From Alphaproteobacteria bacterium (GTDB lineage: Bacteria; Pseudomonadota; Alphaproteobacteria; ATCC43930; CGMCC-115725): DNA of 64,000 nt. The DNA is taken from positions 1 to 64,000 of the forward strand of contig JAJPHB010000081.1 in the NCBI GenBank assembly GCA_021325525.1, written 5' to 3'. Below the pieces are notes generated by a model, which saw only the letters and a program-made list of their open reading frames with translations, was not told the origin of the DNA and did not search any database. A program made the position numbers and the translations under genes. Every line of letters starts with the position of its first letter. Within the stretch, counting starts at the first letter, position 1. Below, in pieces: positions 34,012 to 41,845 of this stretch.

Positions 34012-35046
34012 TCAACTCCCCTTGGCACCGTGGATGTCGGGGAAGAAGAAATCCGTCCAGGCCATGGGCTTGTTCTCGATGGCGCCGATTTTGTGCATGA
34101 ACTCGGCGTATTTCATCATCCGCTGCGGCGTCGTCGTGAAGACGTTCTCGGGATCGCGGATCATCTTCTCGACGAAGTCGACCGGCAGCTTCGAGTGCTC
34201 CATCCCGATATAGATCTGCGCCGCGCGGTGCGGGTCCTTCTTGATGAAGGCCATGGCGTCCTCGAGGGCGGCGAGGAAGGCGGCATAGACCTTGGGATTG
34301 TCGTCGCGGAACTTCTTCAGCGTCCAGACGACGTTGAAGGTCGCGGGTCCGCCCAGCACGTCGTAGGAGTTGACGAGGCGGTGGACGCGCTTGTCTTCGA
34401 GCTCCTGATACTGGAAGGGCGGGCTGCCGAAATGGCCGATGATCTCGGAATGGCCCGACAGCATCGCCGCCATGGCGTCGGGATGCTTCATCGAGACGGT
34501 GAGCGGGTCGAGCTTGTTGTAATGCTCCTCGCCGAAGGCCTGCGCCGCCGCCATCTCCAGCGTCACCGCCTGGATCGACACCTTGACCGCGGGCAGCGCG
34601 ATCTTGTCCTCCGGCTTCAGATCCTTCAGCGTCTTGATCTCGGGCTTGATGACGTTGAGGTAGAGCGGCATCGAGTTGAGCGCAGCCACCGCCTTCACAT
34701 CCTGCCGCCCCTTGGTCTTGCTCCAGATGGTGAGGAGCGGTCCGACGCCGCCCGAGGCGAAGTCGAGGTTGCCCGAGAGCAGCGCCTCGTTCATGGCGTT
34801 GCCGGCGCCGAACTGCTTCCAGCTCGATTTGAGATCGGCGATCCCCGCGCGCTTCGCCGCCGCTTCGAGCAGCTTCTCGTGATTCATGACGGTGAGCGGC
34901 AGGTAGCTGATGCCGTATTGCTGCGCGATGCGGACTTCGCTTACCTCGGCGCGGCTGGCGCCGGCGGCGTCGAAGAACAGCGTCGCCGCGGCGACGATGA
35001 CGGCGGCGGGCCGGGCGTACCGGCGAATGGCGGCTCTAGCGATCAT
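34012..35046 (-). CDS. NitT/TauT-type ABC transporter substrate-binding protein
   Basis: A 344-residue periplasmic receptor with a signal peptide ending at about ASRA (residue 33). The mature start EVSEVRIAQQYGISYLPLTVM and the segments LDFASGGVGPLLTIWSK and KDLKPEDKIALPAVKVSIQA are the SsuA/TauA/THI5-like pattern. It binds the transported solute for the permease and ATPase genes that follow. It lies between a TauE/SafE exporter gene (34 bases upstream) and a repeat-filled gap. The ligand is inferred from context to be an organosulfonate or related acid. Confidence 0.9.
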   Translation of the reverse strand: MIARAAIRRYARPAAVIVAAATLFFDAAGASRAEVSEVRIAQQYGISYLPLTVMNHEKLLEAAAKRAGIADLKSSWKQFGAGNAMNEALLSGNLDFASGGVGPLLTIWSKTKGRQDVKAVAALNSMPLYLNVIKPEIKTLKDLKPEDKIALPAVKVSIQAVTLEMAAAQAFGEEHYNKLDPLTVSMKHPDAMAAMLSGHSEIIGHFGSPPFQYQELEDKRVHRLVNSYDVLGGPATFNVVWTLKKFRDDNPKVYAAFLAALEDAMAFIKKDPHRAAQIYIGMEHSKLPVDFVEKMIRDPENVFTTTPQRMMKYAEFMHKIGAIENKPMAWTDFFFPDIHGAKGS

Positions 35047-35080
35047 CTCTCCTCCCTATGGCTCCGGTTCTCCCGCCATC

Positions 35081-35803
35081 CTACACGAGGAGGGCGGCGC
35101 CGGAGATCAGCAACAGCACCAGCAGAATGCGGCGGAATTGCATCGGATCGACGCGGTCGTAAAGGCGAAATCCGAGCATGGCGCCGAGGGCGATGGCCGG
35201 CAACGCCGCGAGGAAGAGCTTCATCTCGCGGACGCCGATTCCGCCGGACAGCGCCAGTGACACCATGACGAGGCTCTGAATGACGAGAATGTAGCTCTGA
35301 TAGACGCCGCGCTGCGCGTCCTTCGGCCAGCCGCGCAGATCGCACCAGATGGTCGGGAGAACGCCGGAGAGGCCGGCGAGGCCGCCGAGGACGCCGCCGG
35401 CGGCGCCGACGCAGCCATCGACGAGGCGTCCGCCCGCCGCCACTGCCGGCATCGGCGGGCGCAGCAGCATGAAGCCCGCATAGGTCACGAGGAACAGCCC
35501 GACCCCGATGCGAAAGGCGGCTGGATCGGCATGGCGAAGCGCCAGCGTGCCGAGCGGGATGCCGATGATGCCGCCGAGAAGGAAGGGCCAGAGCGCGCGC
35601 CAGCGCAGCGCGTTGCGGAAGCGCCAGATCGAGAAGACGTGAATGGCGAGGCCGCAGCCGGCAATGAGCGGCACGGCCTCGTGCGGCGTCAGCACATGGA
35701 GCCAGAGCCCCGAGGCGATGAGGCCGAAGGCGAAGCCGGCGAGGCCGGCGGCGAGCGCCGCGAAGAAGGCGCCGAGCACGAAGAAGGCGAGGTCGCTCGA
35801 CAT
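35081..35803 (-). CDS. TauE/SafE family anion exporter
   Basis: A 240-residue membrane protein with about eight hydrophobic helices. The two half-repeats typical of TauE/SafE are visible (FFAALAAGLAGFAFGLIASG near the start and GAAGGVLGGLAGLSGVLPTIWCDLRG in the middle). Members export sulfite, sulfoacetate or related anions. In sulfolactate and taurine degraders such a protein relieves sulfite stress after desulfonation, which fits the suyAB-like genes upstream. The start is the ATG at 35801-35803, four bases after the preceding anchor-subunit gene. Confidence 0.88.
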   Translation of the reverse strand: MSSDLAFFVLGAFFAALAAGLAGFAFGLIASGLWLHVLTPHEAVPLIAGCGLAIHVFSIWRFRNALRWRALWPFLLGGIIGIPLGTLALRHADPAAFRIGVGLFLVTYAGFMLLRPPMPAVAAGGRLVDGCVGAAGGVLGGLAGLSGVLPTIWCDLRGWPKDAQRGVYQSYILVIQSLVMVSLALSGGIGVREMKLFLAALPAIALGAMLGFRLYDRVDPMQFRRILLVLLLISGAALLV

Positions 35804-35807
35804 CGGC

Positions 35808-36158
35808 TCAGAAGACATTGAGCAGATAGCAGAGCCCGAGCGCGAGGCTCGCCCCGGCCGAGAGCGCGATCGCGGTCTTTTGGCGATCGCGCCAGGCGAG
35901 GAATTCGAGGGCGAGAATGCGCAAACCACCCGCGAGATGCGCGGCGAGCAGGATCACGAGAACCGTCTCGGCGAGGCGGACCAGCGGATTTTCCGTCCAG
36001 CGCAGGAAGCTTTCGAGCCGCGCCTCGCCCTCGATCGCGCGCGCGAGCGCCCAGAAATGCGCCGGCAGGAAGAGAGCCAGCAGAATTCCGGAGACGCGAT
36101 GGACGAGCGCCGCCCACCAGGCCGGGTGATTGCGCGCCCGCCAATCGATCCGGTTCAT
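35808..36158 (-). CDS. Succinate-dehydrogenase-type membrane anchor subunit (second)
   Basis: A 116-residue three-helix protein. WWAALVHRVSGILLALFLPAHFWALARA contains the HRVSG and histidine spacing of SdhC-like cytochrome-b anchors (one axial heme ligand candidate), and ILLAAHLAGGLRIL offers another histidine. It starts at an ATG overlapping the stop of the preceding anchor gene (ATGA). Together with the first anchor and the Fe-S subunit it should form a quinone-reactive membrane domain. Confidence 0.85.
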   Translation of the reverse strand: MNRIDWRARNHPAWWAALVHRVSGILLALFLPAHFWALARAIEGEARLESFLRWTENPLVRLAETVLVILLAAHLAGGLRILALEFLAWRDRQKTAIALSAGASLALGLCYLLNVF

Positions 36159-36493
36159 GCAAAGAGCGCCGCCGCGGCGCGCCATCCCGCTAGCGTCGCG
36201 AGCACGATGAAGGCCGCCGTCGCGAGGTCGAGGCTGCGGTCTCGCCAGGCTGTCGCCTCGCGAATGACCGTGCGCAGCCCAATCCCGCCATGGAGCGCCG
36301 CGGCGGCGGCGAAGACGAGGTAGAAGGCGAGCCAGGCGGCATTGCCCCGCGTCCGCGCCAGGATGGCGGCGGCGCTCAACCCCCGATGGACGGCATAGAG
36401 GATGGTTGCAAGATGTACCGCCACGGCGAGCGCCAGCAGGATCCCGGCCGCGCGCTGCGCCAGCCAGAGCCGGGCCTCGCCGCGCGCCGTCAC
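36155..36493 (-). CDS. Succinate-dehydrogenase-type membrane anchor subunit (first)
   Basis: A 112-residue three-helix protein: RLWLAQRAAGILLALAVAVHLATILYAV, AAWLAFYLVFAAAAALHGGIGLRTVI and a C-terminal hydrophobic stretch. Histidines in AVAVHLA and AALHGGIGLR sit where heme-b ligands lie in SdhC/SdhD. It overlaps the Fe-S subunit gene by 4 bases and the second anchor by 4 bases. Similarity is by architecture and short motif rather than long identity, so exact orthology to SdhC or SdhD is not claimed. Confidence 0.82.
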   Translation of the reverse strand: MTARGEARLWLAQRAAGILLALAVAVHLATILYAVHRGLSAAAILARTRGNAAWLAFYLVFAAAAALHGGIGLRTVIREATAWRDRSLDLATAAFIVLATLAGWRAAAALFA

Positions 36494-37209
36494 AGCTCGC
36501 CTCGGAGCGTCGCGCGCGCCGCAACGCGCTTCAAGCCGGCAATCGAGGCGGTCGGGTCGAGCGCCTTCGGGCAGCGCAGGGCGCAGCTCTGATGGCTGTG
36601 GCAGGCATGGCAGCCGGCATCGCCGGCGACGGCGCGCAGGCGGTCGCTGTTGCCGCCATCGCGCACATCATTGACGAGCGTCCAGGCGCGGTTGAGCGCC
36701 GCCGGGCCGAGATAATCGGGATCCCAGGCGACGACGTCGCAGGAGGCGTAGCAGACGCCGCAGCCGATGCACTCGATGCCGGCATCGGCGGCGCGCCGCT
36801 CGCGGCTCGCCGGCGGCACTTTCGCGAAATCGCGCGCCGGCGTCGTGGCCGGCACGAAGCGCCCCTCGGCCCGCCGCCATTTCTCGAAGAACGGCGTCAT
36901 GTCGGTCACGAGGTCGCGAATGACTTGGAGGTTGGCGAGCGGTCGGATCTCGATGGCGCTGTTCTTCGCGACGCGCTCGACATGCGTCCGGCAAGTCCAG
37001 CGCGCGATCCCGTTCACGGTCATGGCGCAGGAGCCGCACATGCCGACGCGGCAGGCGAAGCGGTAGGCGAGGCTGGGATCGAGGCGCCGCTGGATATAGG
37101 TGACGACGTCGAGCACCGTCTGGCTCGGCCGCGCCGGCACCTCATAGGCGACGAGGCGCCCTTCATCGGCGCCGCGCCACACCGATACGCGGAGGAGCTG
37201 ATCACGCAT
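36490..37209 (-). CDS. Succinate dehydrogenase/fumarate reductase-type iron-sulfur subunit
   Basis: A 239-residue SdhB/FrdB homologue. The [2Fe-2S] motif CRVGMCGSCAMTVNG...WTC, the [4Fe-4S] motif CIGCGVCYASC and the [3Fe-4S]-type motif CHACHSHQSC...CPKALDP are all present, so all three clusters could form. The segment after the second cluster (DVVAWDPDYLGPAALNRAW) is the usual quinone-site region. In known complexes the flavoprotein SdhA/FrdA donates electrons to this subunit. No such gene is in the window, and the expected position upstream is filled by a repeat. Coupled genes follow: two anchors and TauE. Confidence 0.9.
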   Translation of the reverse strand: MRDQLLRVSVWRGADEGRLVAYEVPARPSQTVLDVVTYIQRRLDPSLAYRFACRVGMCGSCAMTVNGIARWTCRTHVERVAKNSAIEIRPLANLQVIRDLVTDMTPFFEKWRRAEGRFVPATTPARDFAKVPPASRERRAADAGIECIGCGVCYASCDVVAWDPDYLGPAALNRAWTLVNDVRDGGNSDRLRAVAGDAGCHACHSHQSCALRCPKALDPTASIAGLKRVAARATLRGEL

Positions 37210-37242
37210 GTCAGCCGGACCCGCGTCTCATTTCGCCGCCGC

Positions 37243-37325
37243 CGTCATGGCGAGCGGAGCGAAGCCATCCAGATTCTCGCCGCCGGCTTCCGGATCGCCG
37301 CGTCGCTCTGCTCCTCGCGGCGACG
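37243..37325. repeat. Two-armed palindromic repeat upstream of the Fe-S subunit gene
   Basis: The left arm (37243-37270, CGTCATGGCGAGCGGAGCGA...) and the right arm (37292-37325, ...GCTCCTCGCGGCGACG) are imperfect reverse complements of the 'GTCATTGCGAGCGAAGCGAAGCAATCC' family found across alphaproteobacteria. It occupies the 171-base gap between suyB-like and sdhB-like genes, where a flavoprotein gene might be expected. Confidence 0.8.
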
Positions 37326-37380
37326 GCGTGAGAGGCGGCGACAACGATATCCTCCGCTGTCGGTTGTCACCCGATGGCCC

Positions 37381-38559
37381 TTAGGCGCTTGGATAGAGCT
37401 TCGTCATGACGAATTCGCGATGCCCCAGCGCCTCCGCCGCGGTGAGGCGGCCATTGCAGGTGCGGAGCATGATGTCGATGAGCCGGTCGCCCGCCTCGTC
37501 GAGGGTCATCTCGCGCTTGAGGATGCCCGAGACGTCGAGGTCGATATGCTCGGACATCTCGCGCGCCGTCTTCGGGTTGGCGGTGAGCTTGATGACGGGC
37601 TCGATCGGATTGCCGATGACGTTGCCCTGCCCGGTCGGGAAGAGATGGACGACGAAGCCCGCCGCCGCCTGCAAGGTGACGCATTCGGCGGCAGCCGAGG
37701 AGGTGTCCATGAAATAGAGGCCCGGCCCCTTCGCCGGCGCCTCGGCCGGCTTCAGCACGTCGATGAATTTCGTCTTCTTGCCGATCTTCTGGAGATTGCC
37801 GAAGGCCTTCTCCTCGATCGTCGTGAGGCCGCCCGCGATGTTCCCCTTGGTCGGCTGCGATTCGGAGAGATCGCTCGTCTTGTGGCGCTCGATCATCTCC
37901 TGATAGGCCATGAAGGTCTTCATGAACTTCTCGGCCACCTCCTTGCTGGCGGCGCGGCTCGCGCAAACCTTTTCGGCGCCGGTGATCTCCGAGGTCTCGC
38001 CGAAGCAGGTGGTGACGCCGAGTGGGTCGAGCTTGTCGATGAGGTTGCCGACGGTCGGGCACGAGGCGAGGCCCGAAGTCGTGTCGCTCTCGCCGCATTT
38101 CGTCGAGACGAAGAGCTCCGCGATGCCGCAGGTCTCGCGCTGCTTCTCGGAGGCCCAGTGCAGGAACTCCTTCGCCTGGCGCGAGGCGTGGGCGATGGTC
38201 ATGAGATCGCCGTTGCCTTCGATGGCGAAGCCGGCAACGGGCTTGCCGGTCTTTTTGATGCCGTCGACGACGCGTCCCGTCCAGCCCGGCTCGATGCCGA
38301 TGACGACGCAGGCGGCGACGTTGGGGCTGGAGCCGGTGCCGATGAGCGTCCGGAAATGCAGCTCCAGATCCTCGCCGAATTGCAGCCGGCCATAGGCATG
38401 CGGCAGCGCCAGCGTGCCCTTGATGTTGTTGGCCACCGCCTCGGCCGCCGCGTTCGACAGATCGTCGAGCGGCAGGATGATGACGTGGTTGCGGATGCCG
38501 ACGCGACCGTTCTCGCGGCGGTAGCCCTGGAATTTCAGATTGCCGTTCCTGAGCGCCAT
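37381..38559 (-). CDS. suyB: Sulfolactate sulfo-lyase beta subunit-like (UxaA family large subunit)
   Basis: A 392-residue protein of the altronate/galactarate-dehydratase family. Signatures are [19 protein letters not shown] at the start, [21 protein letters not shown] in the middle, [19 protein letters not shown] and the end [20 protein letters not shown]. The [22 protein letters not shown] and [21 protein letters not shown] stretches match my memory of SuyB, which with SuyA splits (R)-sulfolactate into pyruvate and sulfite using iron. A sugar-acid dehydratase is the alternative. The start is the ATG at 38557-38559 with AGGTGG just upstream, two bases after the suyA stop; a GTG three codons earlier is possible. 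Confidence 0.75.
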   Translation of the reverse strand: MALRNGNLKFQGYRRENGRVGIRNHVIILPLDDLSNAAAEAVANNIKGTLALPHAYGRLQFGEDLELHFRTLIGTGSSPNVAACVVIGIEPGWTGRVVDGIKKTGKPVAGFAIEGNGDLMTIAHASRQAKEFLHWASEKQRETCGIAELFVSTKCGESDTTSGLASCPTVGNLIDKLDPLGVTTCFGETSEITGAEKVCASRAASKEVAEKFMKTFMAYQEMIERHKTSDLSESQPTKGNIAGGLTTIEEKAFGNLQKIGKKTKFIDVLKPAEAPAKGPGLYFMDTSSAAAECVTLQAAAGFVVHLFPTGQGNVIGNPIEPVIKLTANPKTAREMSEHIDLDVSGILKREMTLDEAGDRLIDIMLRTCNGRLTAAEALGHREFVMTKLYPSA

Positions 38560-38561
38560 GC

Positions 38562-38846
38562 TCACCACCTCTTGGTCTTGACGTTGTGGACGTGGGCGTG
38601 GCGCCCCTTGCCGATCGCCGCCACCGCCTTGCCGATATCGTCGCCGTATTTGATCAAGGTGTCGCCGGCGGCGATGTCCTTCAAGGCGACCTTGTGCCCG
38701 AGCGGCACCGCGTCCTTGGCTTCGAGCTTGATCGTCTCGTCGGTTTCCATGATCCAGCCCGTCAGCTCCATGCCGGGCTTCACATCCTCGACGACAACGA
38801 CACCGACCGTGTCCTTCTTGTCGTGGACGATGAAATGGGTGGTCAT
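38562..38846 (-). CDS. suyA: Sulfolactate sulfo-lyase alpha subunit-like (UxaA family SAF domain)
   Basis: A 94-residue SAF-domain protein, [25 protein letters not shown] at the N-terminus and [27 protein letters not shown] in the middle. The HKVAL and KYG...IG residues are typical of the small subunit of UxaA-type lyases and dehydratases. Size and separate coding match SuyA. It is the first gene of the minus-strand train reaching to 31285, with a GGGAG site before the ATG and a promoter/operator region shared with the divergent GntR gene. Confidence 0.75.
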   Translation of the reverse strand: MTTHFIVHDKKDTVGVVVVEDVKPGMELTGWIMETDETIKLEAKDAVPLGHKVALKDIAAGDTLIKYGDDIGKAVAAIGKGRHAHVHNVKTKRW

Positions 38847-38904
38847 CTCGGCTCCCGCTCGACGCTGTGTGAGGAGGAGGAAGGCTGAAGCCGAGCTCGC
38901 GGCT

Positions 38905-38932
38905 TTGTCAATGGAAATATATCTTATATAAG
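38905..38932 (+). promoter_or_regulatory. Promoter of the GntR/ThDP gene pair
   Basis: TTGTCA (38905-38910) and TATAAG (38927-38932) are 16 bases apart, followed by the GntR start at 38977. The -10 box overlaps the palindrome at 38922-38933. Confidence 0.45.
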
Positions 38933-38933
38933 A
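38922..38933. promoter_or_regulatory. AT-rich palindrome in the suyA/GntR divergent promoter
   Basis: TCTTATATAAGA is a perfect 12-base palindrome in an otherwise GC-rich region, 76 bases from suyA and 44 from the GntR gene. It is the best candidate operator for the GntR protein. Confidence 0.55.
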
Positions 38934-38976
38934 GTATCGGTCGAACCGACCGGAGCTGCCAGCCGAGGGAGCGCGG

Positions 38977-39717
38977 ATGAACGACAGCGGCGCCGTTTCC
39001 GGCCCGGATTTCCGGCCGCTCTACGCGCAAGTGCGCGAGCTCATCATCGGCCGCATGCTGCGCGGCGACTGGCGCCCCGGCGACATCCTGCCGAGCGAGG
39101 GGCGGCTCGCCGCCGAGTTCGGCGTCAGCCAGGGCACCGTGCGCAAGGCGCTCGACGAGATGGCGGCGCAGAATCTCGTCGTGCGCCGGCAGGGGCTCGG
39201 CACCTTCATCGCCCGCCACAGCCAACAGCACGCGCTCTTCCACTTCTTCCACATTCGCGACGAGCGCGGCGTCAAGGAGCTGCCGACCGGGCGCGTGCTG
39301 CAGCTCCGCCAGCGCAAGGCCGAGCGGGCGGAGGCGCGGCGCCTCGACCTGCCGCCGCGCAGCGCCGTCTGGGCGATGCGGCGGCTGCGTGCCCTGCGCG
39401 GCAAGCCGGTCATCCTCGAGCGGATCGCGCTGCCGGCGGCACTCTTTCCGGGGCTCGAACTGCCGCTCGGGCGCGACCTGCCGGACGAGCTCTATGTCCT
39501 CTATCAGCAGCGCTTCGGGATCACGGTCGTCCGCGCCGAAGAGAAGCTGCGAGCCGTCGCCGCCGATGCGCTCGATGCCAAATCGCTGGGGGTCGCCGAG
39601 GGAACGCCGCTGCTCGAGATCGACCGCCTCGCCCGCGGCCTCGACGGCCGGCCGGTCGAGTGGCGTCTCTCGCGCTGCAACAGCGCGCATCACCACTATT
39701 ACAGCGAGATCGAATAG
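38977..39717 (+). CDS. GntR family regulator, HutC/UTRA type
   Basis: A 246-residue regulator. The winged helix-turn-helix (LYAQVRELIIGRMLRGDWRPGD...LPSEGRLAAEFGVSQGTVRKALDEMAAQNLV) occupies residues 15-80. The remaining part is a UTRA effector domain ending WRLSRCNSAHHHYYSEIE, a typical HutC-branch closing. UTRA domains bind small carboxylates, amino acids or sugar phosphates. It is divergent from suyAB and overlaps the next (ThDP enzyme) gene by one base. I infer that it senses a substrate of the sulfonate/acid pathway and represses both divergent units. Confidence 0.92.
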   Translation: MNDSGAVSGPDFRPLYAQVRELIIGRMLRGDWRPGDILPSEGRLAAEFGVSQGTVRKALDEMAAQNLVVRRQGLGTFIARHSQQHALFHFFHIRDERGVKELPTGRVLQLRQRKAERAEARRLDLPPRSAVWAMRRLRALRGKPVILERIALPAALFPGLELPLGRDLPDELYVLYQQRFGITVVRAEEKLRAVAADALDAKSLGVAEGTPLLEIDRLARGLDGRPVEWRLSRCNSAHHHYYSEIE

Positions 39718-41330
39718 TGCGTGTCGCCGACGCCATTGCCCGTACCCTTGCCGCTTATGGCGTCCGCCACGCCTTCGGCATTCCCGGCAATGACGTGCTG
39801 GAGACGATCCGCGCCTGCGAGGAGGCGGGGATCGGCTTCGTGCTGGCAAAGAGCGAGCCCGCCGCCGCCTTCATGGCCGATGCCGTCTATCACCTGACCC
39901 GCAAGCCGGCGCTTCTCGTCCCGGCGCTCGGCCCGGGCCTCGCCAATGCCGTCGCGGGCATCGCCGGCGCCTTCATGGAGCGCTCGGCCGTCATCGTCCT
40001 CGGCGGCCAAATGGCAAGCGGCCAGCAGGGCATCTATACCCACCAAGTCTTCGATCACCTCGCCGCCATCCGGCCCGTGACGAAATGGGCGGCGGCGCTC
40101 AACCCGGCGCGGGCGGCGCAACAGGTCGCGAAGGCCCTCGACATTGCGCTCGCCTATCCGGCGGGACCGGTCTTCCTCGACATGCCCGCCGATTGGGTCC
40201 GCGCCGAGAGCGCTGAAGAGGCGCGCCCGGTGCCGCCGCTCCTCGCCGAGACGCAGCTCGCGGAGGGTGTCGGCGCCGAGCTGCGGCGCATGCTCGCTGC
40301 GGCCAGCCGACCGATTGCGCTCATCGGGCTTGGCGCGCTCGTCGGCGGCGCTGCGGTCGCCGCTCGCGACTTCGTGCGCTCGTGGCGGCTCCCGATTCTC
40401 GCCTCCTATAAAGCAAAGGGCGTCGTCGACGAGCAGGACGAGCTGGCGCTCGGCGCCGTCGGCCTCAGCCCCGTCATCGACGCCGAGGCGCTGGCGCTGC
40501 TGCGCGAGGCCGATCTGCTGGTTCTCATCGGTTTCGATCCCATCGAGCTGCGCGACGCGTGGCTCGATGCGTGGCCGGCGGAGCGTCCCTGCCTTGCCAT
40601 CGATTGGAGCCATGCTTCGCACCGCGTCTTTCCGCTGGGTCGTCAAGTCGCGGGCAGCGTGCCGGCGATTCTGCGGCAGCTTCGGCATGCCGGCGAGGGC
40701 CTCGCCGGGGCATGGCCGCCCGGTCGGCTCGCGAGGCTGCGTCAACGCGTCGGCGAGATCGTGCGGCCGCGCGAGCCGGGTCGCGGCATCAGCCCGGCGG
40801 CGCTTTTCGCCGAGGTCTCGGCACAGGCGACGGCAGAGTGGGTGATGAGCGTCGATGTCGGCGCGCACCGCATCCTCGCCAATCACATCATCCGCTGCCG
40901 TGTCCCGGGCCAGCTCCTGCAATCGAACGGCCTCGGCTGCATGGGCTATGCCGTGCCGGCGGCGATCGCGGCGCAGCTCGTCTATCCCGGCCGGCCGATC
41001 GTGGCGCTCGTCGGCGACGGCTGCATGCTGATGACGCAGGGCGAGCTGGCGCTTGCGGCAGAGCTCGGCCTCCCGATCGTCGTCATCGTGCTCAATGACG
41101 GCGCCTTGAGCCTCATCAAGCTGAAGCAGGCGAAGCTGCGCATGGCGCCGCGCGCCGTCGATTTCGTCTCGCCGCGCTTCGACCGGATCGGGGAGGGCTT
41201 CGGCGCCGCGGTCCGCCGCGTCGAGACTCTCGCCGAGTTCACCGTGGCGTTGCGCGACGCCGTCGCATCCCGCCGCTTCACCGTCATAGACGCGCTCATC
41301 GATCCGTCCGAATATGCGGAGCAGATGTAG
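39717..41330 (+). CDS. ThDP-dependent enzyme, acetolactate synthase-like
   Basis: A 537-residue three-domain enzyme. The activating glutamate lies in VLAKSEPAAAFMADA (E47), FGIPGNDVLETI is the N-terminal pyrimidine-domain opening, and VALVGDGCMLMTQGELALAAELGLPIVVIVLND is the ThDP/Mg motif (GDG...N, family signature). It is not recognisably Xsc, sulfopyruvate decarboxylase, benzoylformate decarboxylase or IlvB, so the substrate (a 2-oxo acid) is open. The start is GTG at 39717, sharing one base with the GntR stop. Co-transcription with that regulator suggests a role in the same catabolic programme, perhaps on a 2-oxo acid product. Confidence 0.85.
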   Translation: MRVADAIARTLAAYGVRHAFGIPGNDVLETIRACEEAGIGFVLAKSEPAAAFMADAVYHLTRKPALLVPALGPGLANAVAGIAGAFMERSAVIVLGGQMASGQQGIYTHQVFDHLAAIRPVTKWAAALNPARAAQQVAKALDIALAYPAGPVFLDMPADWVRAESAEEARPVPPLLAETQLAEGVGAELRRMLAAASRPIALIGLGALVGGAAVAARDFVRSWRLPILASYKAKGVVDEQDELALGAVGLSPVIDAEALALLREADLLVLIGFDPIELRDAWLDAWPAERPCLAIDWSHASHRVFPLGRQVAGSVPAILRQLRHAGEGLAGAWPPGRLARLRQRVGEIVRPREPGRGISPAALFAEVSAQATAEWVMSVDVGAHRILANHIIRCRVPGQLLQSNGLGCMGYAVPAAIAAQLVYPGRPIVALVGDGCMLMTQGELALAAELGLPIVVIVLNDGALSLIKLKQAKLRMAPRAVDFVSPRFDRIGEGFGAAVRRVETLAEFTVALRDAVASRRFTVIDALIDPSEYAEQM

Positions 41331-41347
41331 CCAGCACGGAGGCGAGC

Positions 41348-41749
41348 ATGGCGGAAGCGTTCGAAGGCGGCTGTCTCTGCGGCGCGGTGCGCTATCGCGC
41401 GAGCGAGATCCGCGGGGCCGGCTATTGTCACTGCCGGATGTGCCAGCGGGCGAGCGGGGCGCCCGTCGTCGCCTGGTGCGGCGCGCCGCTCGGCGCCTTC
41501 GCCTGGACGAAAGGCGCTCCCAAATCCTATCGCTCCTCGCCGAAGGCGAGCCGTCTCTTTTGCGCCGAATGCGGCGCGCAGCTCGGCTTTCTTCCGAACG
41601 AGGGGGCGACCGAGATGGAGCTCAACCTCGCGACGCTCGACCATCCCGAGCGCGTCGCCCCGCGCTACCACATCTACACGACGACGCAGATGCCCTGGCT
41701 CCATCTCGAAGACGGCCTGCCGCGCTACCCGGCCGATCGTCCGAAATGA
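41348..41749 (+). CDS. GFA family protein (CENP-V/GFA zinc-binding)
   Basis: A 133-residue protein with the four-cysteine zinc sites of the GFA fold: EGGCLCGAVRY, YCHCRMCQRASGAP and FCAECGAQLGF. The related Gfa enzyme was named for S-hydroxymethyl-glutathione formation, but most members are uncharacterised and glutathione-related chemistry is only inferred. It starts 17 bases after the ThDP gene, so it may be the third gene of that unit. Confidence 0.9.
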   Translation: MAEAFEGGCLCGAVRYRASEIRGAGYCHCRMCQRASGAPVVAWCGAPLGAFAWTKGAPKSYRSSPKASRLFCAECGAQLGFLPNEGATEMELNLATLDHPERVAPRYHIYTTTQMPWLHLEDGLPRYPADRPK

Positions 41750-41762
41750 CGATCGGCGACTT

Positions 41763-41829
41763 GACCACCAAGGACACCAAGAGCACCAAGGACCGGAATG
41801 CCTTGGTGTCTCTGGTGTCCTTGGTGGTC
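41763..41829. repeat. Perfect-arm inverted repeat after the GFA gene
   Basis: The arms at 41763-41791 (starting GACCACCAAGGACACCA) and 41801-41829 are near-exact reverse complements around a 9-base loop. Each arm is itself built of ACCAAGGA-like units. It lies between converging GFA and formyltransferase-like genes and could serve as a bidirectional hairpin terminator. Confidence 0.8.
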
Positions 41830-41845
41830 GAATCTTCGAGGCGAC

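Noticed and set aside
37210-37380. A possible flavoprotein remnant between the suyB-like and sdhB-like genes.
   Set aside because: Reading the minus strand in all frames gives only repeat sequence and short frames; no FAD or active-site motif is visible.
36406-38931. A very long open frame on the plus strand (841 codons) across the sdhB-like and suyB-like genes.
   Set aside because: It is antisense to genes with clear family motifs on the minus strand and its product is an Arg/Asp/Glu-rich composition typical of GC-rich shadow frames, with no recognisable motif.
41763-41829. A CRISPR-like repeat, because of the ACCAAGGA units.
   Set aside because: There are only two arms in opposite orientation around a 9-base loop, without spacers or cas genes.
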